A stretch of DNA of 64,000 bases from assembly GCA_025093985.1 (NCBI GenBank), contig JACAAK010000013.1:620001-684000 (forward strand). Reading direction: 5' to 3'. A program made the translations under genes and the position numbers. This document shows positions 46,601-55,742 of the stretch, in pieces (the stretch's first letter is position 1; every line of letters starts with the position of its first letter). Origin of the DNA: Calvatia gigantea. Its lineage: Eukaryota; Basidiomycota; Agaricomycetes; Agaricales; Lycoperdaceae. The notes beneath the pieces are model-generated. The model worked only from the letters and a program-made list of their open reading frames with translations, made no database searches and had not been told where the DNA came from.

Positions 46601-46649
46601 CTAACCCTGCACCCAAGCACTACAAAGCTGGAATTCACATATTAAAGTA
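43645..46649 (+). pseudogene. pol: Copia F2: duplicated integrase, then RT and start of RNase H
   Basis: Begins inside the GAG-pre-integrase region (repeating F1 from 41022) with the same TGA before HTDNGGEYINE (44153) and near identity to F1. It continues where F1 ends, through a Pro-rich linker, to the RT. 45305-45775 holds WMAACIEELEALKKRGVYEL, RTVKNHWVFLKKSDGQLQAR and LVAKGFSQVEGIDY. After a 98-bp insertion (45763-45860) come FSPVVHYESAHVSF, the SLKQAGCQWWKEL block and catalytic YIDDMNFLG (46213-46224). It ends at the P2 insertion in HILKY. Confidence 0.88.
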
Positions 46650-46887
46650 CAGTAAGGGACAAAACCGTTCCAATGTTTTGAACTTCTCAGAAGATCAGCT
46701 CATATCTCAAGGACTACTGTGGCTGTGCACTTCCTAATTTAATTGTAGATAGTCCAGTATCTTATCTAATCATATGCAAAGTATGATTATGTAATCCTTT
46801 GTTTTAGGGGAGTTATTAATTAATTAATATTTTAAGTGCATTGGAACAGTTTTGTCCCTCTTGAAATTTATATACAAAATGGGTATT

Positions 46888-47762
46888 CTAGTACCTGGTA
46901 TAAGCTCCCTTGGCCTGTAAAACTGCCTGGACCCTCCTAGGCATACTCTCTATCAGATTCTGACACACTTCTGGTTCTATGTCATCCCACTCCTTTTGTA
47001 TCCTCTCCCATAGGGTATTCATGCTATCAGGAGGAGTATCATACTCTCCCAGCTTATTCTTGAGGTGAGTCCAGAGATGTTCAATGGGATTAAGGTCTGG
47101 AGACTGTGGGGGCCATACCATAACCTCCAATTCAGACTCATCTAGCCAGTTTGTAGCCTTTTTGCTCTTGTGTTTGGGGTCATTGTCCTGTTGGAAGACC
47201 ATATCCTCCTCATTCTTCCCATACCACCTGATGCTCCTCTTTAGTTCATCCCCCAAAATTTGAACATAAAGGTCAGCATCCATCTTCCCTTCAATTTTAG
47301 TGGCAAACCCCACTCCATCCCACAGCATACAACCCCAGATCATCACATTTCCTCCACCAAACTTGACTGTTCCCTCAACCAATCTATCATTCAGCCCCTC
47401 TCCTGCCTTTTTCCATACCCAAACCCTTCCATCTGATCCAAACCGATTGATTTTGGACTCATCTGTCCAAATAACCCTCTTCCAGTCCTCCAGGGTCCAG
47501 TTAACATGTGCTTCTGCCCACTCCAACCTTTTCCTCCTATGGACAGCAGTAAGTTTAGGTCATTTCCGCTTGACTACAGCCTTCATTCCAGCTCCTCTGA
47601 GTGCCCTGCGCACTGTTTTGGTGGATACAGGCTGGGCAATAACATTTTGAAGTGATTTGGTGACTTGGGAGGCATTGTCAGCCTTGCGAGAGGTGATGAG
47701 GTGAACAGAATAGTGGATATCAGAGGGAGAAAGTTTAGATGGGCGGCCACCAACAGATTTGA
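46888..47762 (-). pseudogene. Transposase of P2, N terminus replaced and stop codon present
   Basis: The C-terminal 212 codons match P1 and keep all three catalytic residues (WTDESKIN, QQDNDPKH, NPIEHLW). Upstream, a CGA-to-TGA change at about 47560-47562 introduces a stop at the position of Arg134 of P1. The first about 65 residues, including the first helix-turn-helix, are replaced by copia sequence. The protein cannot bind and cut normally. Confidence 0.88.
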
Positions 47763-48066
47763 AACGATGAGAGAAAGAGGCTCCACCTCCTTTTCTACCA
47801 TCTTCGGATAATGCTGGAAATGTTTCACCTTCACCCTCAGAGCTGGTTCATTTACCTCCGACTTCTCCACTATTTAAACCAAAATATTCTTCACTTACAC
47901 CTCCTTTACCCTGGTGTGATTCTACTCCACTGGACAGCTTTAAATCACAAACCTCACAAGAAGATAGTCCACTGGCTTGGATTCCCCCACCTGAGTTGCC
48001 ATCTAATGATGGAACAACTGATAAGGAGGAGTCTAGAGATCTACATGATGACTGGCATGTGGACAG
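47763..48066 (+). repeat. Copia fragment inside P2
   Basis: 304 bp almost identical to 44718-45021 of copia F2 (the linker between integrase and RT) lie inside the mariner copy. Junctions show only 2-5 bp of shared bases (GAA at one side, CA at the other). The orientation is the same as in F2. Confidence 0.93.
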
Positions 48067-48365
48067 CATCCATTTATACATCACCCTACATGGTCACATG
48101 ATTTTATTTGTATTTATTTGATTGCAATAAACGAAGTCATGTGCTCAGAATTTGAGAGGGACAAAACTGTTCCAATGTACTTAAAATATTAATTAATTAA
48201 TAACTCCCCCAAAACAAAGGATTACATAATCATACTTTGCATATGATTAGATAAGATACTGGACTATCTACAATTAAATTAGGAAGTGCACAGCCACAGT
48301 AGTCCTTGAGTTATGAGCTGATCTTCTGAAAAGTTCAAAACATTGGAACGGTTTTGTCCCTTACT

Positions 48366-49843
48366 TCATCAAAAAATTGGGTATTACCTCAAAAGTCAGA
48401 TGGCCAACTGCAAGCTCGCTTAGTTGCGAAGGGGTTCTCACAAGTAGAAGGCATTGACTATAATGAGTTATTCTCACCAGTTGTCCACTATGAGTCTGCA
48501 CATGTAAGCTTCACACTTGCACAATCCAGATTGGGATATGCATAGCATTGACATGAAAACTGCCTATTTATATGGCAAACTGGATGAAGAAATATACATG
48601 GAACAGCCTGAAGGGTTTTGACTTCCTGGGTAGGAAGGGAAAGGTGGAGACTTAAATGAGTGATATACAGCCTAAACAAGCTGGTTGCCAGTGTGGAAGG
48701 ACTTGCATCAATCTATGATTGAGCTGGGATTTACCTGCTGCAAATCCAACTACGCTGTATATTTTCACAGATATCCAAAGATGAAAGAGCTTATTGTAGC
48801 CATCGTTTATATCGATGACATGAATTTCTTGGGACCAAAAGGTTCTGCCCTCCTCAAAGAGTTGAAGGGAAAATTCACTAAAAAGTGGGAATGCAGAGAC
48901 CATGGTTCCTGTGAGGAATTTCTTGGGATGAAAATCTCAAGGAATTGCTCCAAGCAACAGATCTTTATTCAGCAGGTTAAATACCTGGATAAGATTCTAG
49001 AGTGCTTCCAGGTTCTGCAGTCTGCCACGGCTAAAATGCCATTGCCCACTGGCTTCCAGTTCATGATGAACAAGGACACTGCCACTGTCCCCTTCTGTCA
49101 GAAGTACCAACAATTGGTTGGTTCTTTAATGTACTTGATGATCAGCACTAGGCCCAACATAGCCTTTGCCATAGTTAAGCTGGCACAACATGCTGCTAAC
49201 CCTGCACCCAAGCACTACAAAGCTGGAATTCACATATTAAAGTACTTGTCTATGACAAGGAACTATGCATTGAAATATAAAGGCGATACTGGGAAACCGA
49301 TGGTAACATTGGAATGCCTTAGTGACTCAGATTGGGCTCAAGATACTGAGACCTGCCAATCTGTATCAGGAAACATTTGTCTGCTCATGTCTAGTGCTAT
49401 TACTTGGACTTTGCAGTGACAAAAGACAGTTTTGCTTTCGTCCACTGAGGCAGAATATAAAGAACTGTCTGATACTTCACATCAAGTGAAATGGCTGTCA
49501 CAGCTTCTGGAGGAGCTCAGAGTCGAGCATCCAACTCCTATTCTCTATGGCAACAATGATGGGTCCAAATTTTGGACTGAAAATCCCATTGTTGAAAAAC
49601 AGTTGAAGCATATGGATATTCATTACCACTATGTGTGAGAATTAGTTGAGGAGGGTATTATTATTATTGGTGATGTATCGTCACAAGACAATCCTGCCAA
49701 TATCTTTATGAAGAATCTAGGCACCACCAAAATAAACCTCTTCTGTCCTGAGTTAGGACTAATTTTTGGTTCTGACATTGAAGCTTGGGATAAAGCCACT
49801 TGATCATTGAAGTGTTAATCTCCCTCCTTCAAGTGAGGAGGAG
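48366..49843 (+). pseudogene. pol: Copia F3: RT and RNase H
   Basis: Repeats F2 from about 45670 (QLQARLVAKGFSQVEGIDY), then reads NELFSPVVHYESAHVSF without the 98-bp insertion of F2. Catalytic YIDDMNFLG lies at 48808-48819, followed by LVGSLMYLMISTRPNIAFAI. It continues past the P2 site into RNase H (LECLSDSDWAQDTETC, LSSTEAEYKELSDTSHQVKW, MDIHYHYV). Several single-base deletions relative to F2 cluster in the first 350 bp. A purine tract GTGAGGAGGAG precedes the 3' LTR. Confidence 0.88.
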
Positions 49844-50094
49844 TGTTGAATCTCGATCCTGTACTACTATGTTGGTTTATTCTATTTATAGATGAAACAG
49901 GTTCTTGAGTACTTCACTCTTGAAGAGAGATAACGAAGAATGGACTACAGTACTAGACCACACTCTAGGTTGCTGGCTATGGTCTATTAAATACATGACC
50001 AAGTACACAGTATGCTCTACATATGCTACTGGTAGATAAGACCTCACCTGTATAGGTAGAATGGCACACAGACCAGGGATTTTAGTATATAAGA
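49844..50094 (+). repeat. 3' LTR of copia F, truncated
   Basis: 251 bp matching the first 251 bp of 38120-38538, then cut exactly where LTR H begins (…GTATATAAGA). The last 168 bp are missing. Confidence 0.92.
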
Positions 50095-50401
50095 TATTAC
50101 GACCTTAGTCTGAGTAAACCTCAGGTTGCAACTTAGGCTAAGACTTGAGGGTGAGTAAGGGGAGAGGAACTAGGTGGTTAAGCGTACTGAATACAGGAGA
50201 TTGTATGTACACTTAAATACTACAGGGGCATCCAGTTGAATGGATGGAGAACTACATGAAACATCTGACAGGAATGGCATTGTAGTTAGAGGGAGTCATA
50301 CTTGGAGATCGCTCAGTAGAAAATAGCTGAAACAGGTACACAGGCTGATAGGAATGTAGACAAATAAGGAACACTGACATGATCAGTGAAAGTTCACAAC
50401 A
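50095..50401 (-). repeat. LTR H: isolated Gyp1 LTR joining unrelated sequences
   Basis: 307 bp, TATTAC (from TGTTAC) to GTTCACAACA. The left flank is copia F 3' LTR (TAAGA) and the right flank is Gyp2-I gag (TCTGG). There is no target-site duplication and no Gyp1 internal sequence next to it. It therefore looks like the product of recombination between two Gyp1 LTRs at different places. Confidence 0.85.
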
Positions 50402-50850
50402 TCTGGTGTGTATAAAAGATGGGTTCCTTCTCGATTAAGGATGTCTTGGGATTCAGATGGATGTTCAGGTAGCTGATGGAACATCTCATTGTCCTTGTCA
50501 TCTTCGAGGACTAATGGTAAGGTTTGTGGGTTTTCAATTCCAAATTGGGAGGGGGATACGGCTCTTGACAGTGTTTGTGGTGGTGATTCTTGAGGTGGGC
50601 CCTGCTTGGGCGAATCAGATTGAAAATAGTCAAATTTGCCACTTTGAGATGGCTTTGGCGGTTCAGGTTCAGTGGATTTCCTTGTGGGTGCAGGTAATTC
50701 CTGTAGTAGCTTTGGTTTCTGTGAGCATGTACGTGGAGTATGGTAGATTCTTTCTAAGAATGGTGCTGAAGGTCCTTCTGGTTGATGGGTATGTTTGGGT
50801 GGTGGAGTAGTAGGAGATTCAAAGGAGTGTTGAGTTGGGGTGTGAAACAA
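50402..50850 (-). pseudogene. gag: Gyp2-I gag, N-terminal part
   Basis: An open stretch of about 150 codons, Pro-rich (PTTPPPKHTHQPEGPSAP, then EPEPPKPSQSGKF), ending with FGIENPQTLPLVLEDDKDNE and HQLPEHPSESQD. The last part matches Gyp2-D at 14830-15000. The end is cut by LTR H, so the last few residues are LTR-derived. A further frame upstream (51128-50754) may be the true start of gag, but I cannot join the two with confidence. Confidence 0.65.
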
Positions 50851-51211
50851 TCATTCTGGGGATGAGGAGGGAGGGTGTAAGGAGCATTTCCCTTTTCATG
50901 ACGTGGTGGAAAAAGACAGATAGCAGTAACCAGGCCTGCTCTACTCGACGCAAATGTGCGGAGGCTTCTCAATGTGTTGATACACGGAGGATAGGAGAAA
51001 ATAACAAAGCTAGTGGTAAACAGTCCCACTCTTCTCAACACTACTTGGCGGAGGACAGATAAACAAACCAGTAGACCCGAAGTTCTACTCTTCTTAACCT
51101 TATTACTGGGAAGGCTTCTTGATGTCAACTGGACAGAGGAATAATCAGCAGAAGCTGGCTGTAAGAGACAGGAGTCATATAGAAACGAGAGAAGGGGTGA
51201 GGTTATTCTTA

Positions 51212-51839
51212 TGTTATGTGCATTACCTTACTTCGCAACCAGGCCCAGATCATCTCCACTCAGGGAGAGGTTCAACACTATAGCCCAGGAGTATTCGACA
51301 AGTCTCCATGACTTCTGTACAGGCTTCAGATCGCTCCCTCGAGTAGAAGCTCACACTTGCCTGAGAAGTCCAAGTTAAGTGTCACTGCAGTCCCCAAGGT
51401 TGTTAACCTTGTAGCAGATGAGTGAAGATAAGAAAGCTTGTTACTAGAATAACCTAAGGTAATACATGGATACTACTTAGGTTTATATACTAGCTACGAA
51501 TGATAGATGAGAGATTATGCAGTAAGCAGACATGAGTCAATGAGAAACTACTATGAGTTAATTGGTAATCTACAGAATCATGGGGGATAGGGGAAATGAA
51601 TAGGAACGAAGAAATACGAGTCATAAGAAGATGGGGATGAGTAACTAGAAGCCTGATAATGGGAAAAGATGAAGGTGAAACAGGAACATGATTCAGAATG
51701 AATCATAAGAAGCAAAGGTAAAAGTACACGTGTTAAATAAATAAAGAACGGACCAGGGTATAGGGGAAAACAAAGGAAAAGTCTAGATAGAAGGTTAATG
51801 CGCAACAAGGAAGACTGGGGATGTGGTAAGTTCATAACA
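51212..51839 (-). repeat. 5' LTR of Gyp2-I
   Basis: 628 bp. On the minus strand it begins TGTTATGAACTTACC and ends GCACATAACA. Homologous to the D LTR and to 60239-60785. Confidence 0.88.
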
Positions 51840-53183
51840 GATACTGCTAGTGGTGCATCCTGAGTCAACAATTGTGTTCACCATGATTTCCTTTTTCTCT
51901 GTGTATATTCTTCCTTTCAGGTTTAGTTCACACTTTCTTCTCTGAGGAATTGTATAAAATTTGTCTGATATTCTAGATACAAGCTTCTTGACTCTTGAGG
52001 TAGCACCTACTCAGAGTCTTCAGAAAAATCCTTTCTTCCTTCTGCATCAGTTTCCTCTATTCCTTGGACTTGGACTTTCTTGGGTGCAGTGCAGGCTTTG
52101 GCTATATATCCCTTCTTTCTGCAATTATAGCATGTTAATCCCTTGGGTTTCTTGCAGTCTTTGGCGATGTGGCCAAAAACACCACAATTGTAGCATTTTG
52201 GCTCCCCTTTGTCATTGAAAATGTGACACCTGCTTTCTATCTCCATAGGTTTGCCTATTCCTCCATATGTGGTGCCAGTGTTGGTTTTCTTGTCTCCTCA
52301 GTATTCAGATGCTTCATATCCTTGTCCGATGGAGAGTATTGCTTCTTTCCATTCTGTATATATATCTGGTCTAGCAGAGGGTGGGTATCCAGTAATTGTG
52401 TGTATGATGTCCTGCCAAACATTCTTCTTAAGTACAGTAAGAACATGGCATGTTTACTGTTGGTCTTGGCCTTGCTTTTCAGGACTTCAAACTCAATTAG
52501 GTAGTTGGCTGTGTTTCAGCTTCCTTGTTTGAATTTTTTGATCTGCTACTCCACTTTGCTGTTTGATGTGTCATCTGAAAAGGTCCTTCTAAACTCCTCT
52601 GAGAAGATCTTCCAATCTATGGAATCTTTAGATTCTAGGATTGTCAGTACTTCATGGCTGCATATGCTCCTGCTGTTCCTCCTCACAGCCTAGCTAGGAC
52701 TGCTATGGCTTTATTGTCTGCTGAGGCAATCTTGTTAAATTTCATGAAAAGCATCATTGCTCTCCACCAGTCATCAAATTTGGAGCAGATTCCATCGAAG
52801 AATCCTAGGTCTGGCACTAGGCCTTTCCTACTGGGTACTAGTACTGGTGCAGTGGCTATGGTATTGTCCATTATTTCTAGTTCTGATTCTATTTCTGTTG
52901 AGTTAGTGTCTTCTGAGCTTGTTTCATCTGAATCCAATTTCTCCTGTTCTTGTGTTGGATTCTCCTGGTGTTCTAACTCTTCTTCTGTTAAGTCGAGTTC
53001 ATTCAGAAGTTCTGATATCACTTCTTCTGCTGGATTTGTTCCTTGTGTGTATTCTCTGGGTTCGTTGTATTTGGCTGTTTCTACAGGTACTTCAGGGTTC
53101 TCTGCTTCTTCATCTGAAGTTTCTGACTCATTGTCTGTGACTTTGAGGTTCAGTTCTCTGTATTCATCTGGGTTTGAGCTCAT
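51840..53183 (-). pseudogene. gag: Gyp1-K gag and protease start
   Basis: Start at 53183 (MSSNPDEYRELNLKV). Acidic N terminus, gag domain (FFDGICSKFDDWWRAMMLF, AIAVLARL) and knuckles at 52007-52246 ([28 protein letters not shown]; the second has Tyr for His). The protease begins IVDSGCTTSS near 51865 and is then cut. It shares the two mid-gag TGA codons with A, B, C and E. Confidence 0.9.
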
Positions 53184-53266
53184 ATACTAGCTTCTGGGTT
53201 CATTGTTTGTTCAGGCCTATTTCAGCCTTTTCCTTTTGCAAGGTGAGGTGGGGACACTTAACTAAA

Positions 53267-53572
53267 TGTTATGACCTTAGTCTGAGTAAACCTCAGATTG
53301 CAACTTAGGCTAAGGCTTGAGGGCAAGTAAGGGGAGAAAAACTAGGTGGTTAAGCATACAGAATACAGGAAGGTGTATGTATGCTTAAATACAAAAGGCA
53401 TTCAGTTGAATGGATGGAGTTAACTACATGAAACATTTGATGACAATGGCATGGTAGTTCTATGAGCCAATACTTGGAGATCACTGGGATGTGAATAAAT
53501 GAAACAGGTATGTAGAAGGGCAGGAATGCAGACTAATGTGGACTCAATGTAATCAGATGAAAGTTCACAACA
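53267..53572 (-). repeat. 5' LTR of Gyp1-K
   Basis: 306 bp, TGTTATGACC to GTTCACAACA on the plus strand. Same U3 subtype as A, E and H. Confidence 0.94.
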
Positions 53573-53880
53573 GAATCTACCACCTACTCCCCCTGGTCTG
53601 ACCTTACCTACCCCAATCAGTGAAGAGAACAACCCATTTTCATTGAACTACAGCCTGTCCAGGCTAACATGGAATGAGCTGCCTCTAGCTCTAAACCCCA
53701 AGACCCACTAGTCTCCTTTTCAAAGGTCATTACTGGAACCACTCCCCATACTGCCTCCTATGACTCAAAGGGAAACCCAGGATGACTTCTCTAGTCACCA
53801 ACTCCTACATATATTTACCCTATCCTGAACCAACACCCTACTCTGGCATTCTCCTTGGAGCAAGCTAGGATCCCAAGATC
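53573..53880 (+). pseudogene. N: upstream part of a gag-like coding region
   Basis: Degenerate plus-strand coding sequence (PPTPPGLTLPTPISEENNPF, SLSRLTWNELPLALNP), Pro-rich with stops. It joins in frame across copia G to the reading at 59169. Its left end is cut by the Gyp1-K LTR. Not assigned to a family. Confidence 0.45.
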
Positions 53881-54151
53881 TAAAGGAAAGATATGACACG
53901 CAGGGCTAGAATAGACCTCAGTCGACGTGGAACGAGACTATATTAGATTGTGTAATTACCTAGGATAGACTATGGAATGAGTTAGCTAGTGTGTACAATG
54001 GAGAACGATGGTTTGCTTACCCTCAGTCGACGTGGAACGAGACTGAGGGTGTGCAAGGTATGAGGCCAGCAAATGAGTGTGATGTCACGTGATAGCAAAG
54101 TGATTATCTACTGTAAGAAAAAGATAACGGAAGTCTACCTATATTCCAACA
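53881..54151 (-). repeat. 3' LTR of copia G
   Basis: 271 bp. Differs from the 5' LTR at 8 sites, 7 of them CG against TG or CA. Contains two copies of CTCAGTCGACGTGGAACGAG, about 110 bp apart. Confidence 0.95.
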
Positions 54152-54155
54152 CACC

Positions 54156-55742
54156 CCCTTAGACTGAAGGTATGTGGAGACCTAGTTTAGAACGTAAATG
54201 AATAAAGTCTGGCTCCTTAAGAGCCTTAGTGAGAATATCGGCAGTCATTTCCTTGGTAGATAAATAACAGATAGTAAAGGTCCCATCAGAAACACATTCA
54301 CGAATAAAATGATGTTTGATGTCTATGTGCTTGGTCCTTCCATGAAAACAAGAGTCCTTGGTGAGATCGATACTGCTGGTGCAATCCATATAGACAGTGA
54401 TGGGAAGTGAAACGGGCATCTCCAGTTCAGCTAGAAGTTGAACCAACCATAATCCATACTTGACAGTGTAAGCTCCAGCCATGTATTCCCTCTCAGTTGA
54501 TGAGTCCCCAACTGTAGGCTGTTTCTTACTGACAGTGATAATAGATTTATCACCCATCTGAAAGACACAACCAGTGACAGCTCGACGATCGTCAGGGTCC
54601 TCAGCTCCAGATGCATCAGAATAGCCAGTAAGGGTCAGGTGACGATTATTCTTGGATTTTCCTCCCAAGACTTGGACGATATCACGAGTACCAGCGAGGT
54701 ATTGGAGTACATGCTGGGCAGCCTTCCAGTGCTTTGGTCCAGGGTTGGAGTTGAATTGAGCAAGGAAGCGAGCAGCGAATCCAATGTCTGGGCAAGAGAT
54801 GAGCGATATCCAGGTGAGAGCTCCTACAAGTTCACAATAGGGAGTCTTGGCCATTTGCTGTTTCTCTTCCTTGGTCTGAGGTCCATCAGCCTTAGAGAGT
54901 TTACAGCCAGGATCGAGTGGGAGCGATGTAGGATGGCAGTTCTGCATATGAAATCACTTGAGAGTAGTATCGATGTACTGGCGATGAGAGATGGAAATGG
55001 TTCAAGCTAGACAGTCCTCAATGAGAAGAAATCCCATGAGCCAATTCGGATCCTCCTCCTTCATGTTGAAGAGCTTGTGAAGTTGGGAGCGAACGTGCTT
55101 GAGTTCATCCTGTGAGCATGAAGTACTGAACATGTTGTCAACATGGATGGCGATGATGGTAGTACCAGACTCCAGCTTGCAATAGAATACCGCATTATCG
55201 GTGTGGAGCTGTTTGAAGTGGATAGATGTAAGACGCTCAACCATGTACTTGTACCAGAGACGGGCAGCTTGTTTGAGTCCATACAGACTTCGGATGAGTA
55301 GTAGCGCCCTGTTGGTACCATCTTCAAAGCCAGGTGGTTGCTTCATGTAGATGATACAGTCGAGGTTGCTGTGTAAGAAAGCACCAGTGACATCATCTTG
55401 AGCACATTCCCAACCAAGAGTAGCGGATAGGTGAAGGATGAGCTTGATTGACTCCAGACGAGTGGTAGGAGAGAAGGTATCATCATATTCGAGACCAGGG
55501 ATCTGATTGAAACCTTGGGCAATGAGACGAGCCTTGTATCAGAGTACTTCTCCTTCAGGTCCGAACTTGATTGTGTAGGTCCATCGACAACCAACAGCAG
55601 TCCTCTTCTTCGGCATCTTCTCAGCTCTCCAGGTTCCTCGAGTAGAGTGAAGAGATATCTCTTCCCTCATAGCTTTCCACCAGTTGTCAGCATCAGGTCC
55701 AGTGATAGCCTTCCTTGAAGCTCTGAGGGATGACTGGGCCAT
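54156..55742 (-). pseudogene. pol: Copia G reverse transcriptase and RNase H
   Basis: RT from 55742: WWKAMREEISLHSTRGTW, VGCRWTYTIKFGPEGEVL, a stop at the junction, then ARLIAQGFNQIPGLEYDDTF, FLHSNLDCIIYMKQPPGFED and SLYGLKQAARLWYKYM. The catalytic box is HVDNMF (55134-55145) instead of YVDDM, so the second Asp is Asn. The RNase H and C-terminal part (54947-54159, 262 codons open) have GYSDASGAEDPDDRRAVTGC, KQPTVGDSSTEREYMAG, FHGRTKHIDIKHHFIRE and KEMTADILTKAL. All are typical of copia. Confidence 0.93.

Larger units (their letters stand above)
46650..48365 (-). mobile_element. P2: Tc1/mariner transposon carrying a 304-bp copia fragment
   Basis: The left end is preceded by TA and reads CAGTAAGGGACAAAACCG. 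Left arm is 46650-46860 and right arm 48156-48365. The right end is slightly altered (CCCTTACTT instead of CCCTTACTG). It is nearly identical to P1 except that 194 bp at the transposase 5' end (P1 43151-43344) is replaced by 304 bp (47763-48066) that match copia F2 44718-45021. Confidence 0.9.
38120..50094 (+). mobile_element. Copia F: Ty1/copia element with two mariner copies and internal duplications
   Basis: The 5' LTR is 38120-38538. The coding region lies in three segments, F1 (38539-42231), F2 (43645-46649) and F3 (48366-49843), separated by P1 and P2. The truncated 3' LTR is 49844-50094. F2 starts by repeating bases 41022-42231 of F1, and F3 starts by repeating bases from about 45670 of F2. 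Taken together they encode gag, protease, integrase, RT and RNase H in copia order. It sits in Gyp2-D RNase H. The 3' LTR stops after 251 of 419 bp at LTR H, so its target duplication cannot be confirmed. Confidence 0.9.
50402..51839 (-). mobile_element. Gyp2-I: 5' end of a Gyp2 element inserted in Gyp1-K
   Basis: On the minus strand it contains a 628-bp 5' LTR (51212-51839), the leader and the gag start, cut off by LTR H. The sequence to the right of its LTR (from 51840) is Gyp1-K protease, so I inserted into K. It keeps more CG than Gyp2-D. Confidence 0.85.
51840..53572 (-). mobile_element. Gyp1-K: 5' third of a Gyp1 element
   Basis: Minus-strand 5' LTR (53267-53572), gag and the protease start. 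It ends at the Gyp2-I insertion at 51839/51840. The 3' remainder (pol, ORF3, 3' LTR) is not found to the left and was probably lost in the event that formed H. The base sequence to the right of the LTR is GAATC. Confidence 0.9.

Noticed and set aside
38120..50094. Three separate copia insertions instead of one
   Set aside because: Only one 5' LTR and one 3' LTR are present, F1-F2-F3 follow in order and orientation, and breaks coincide with P1 and P2.
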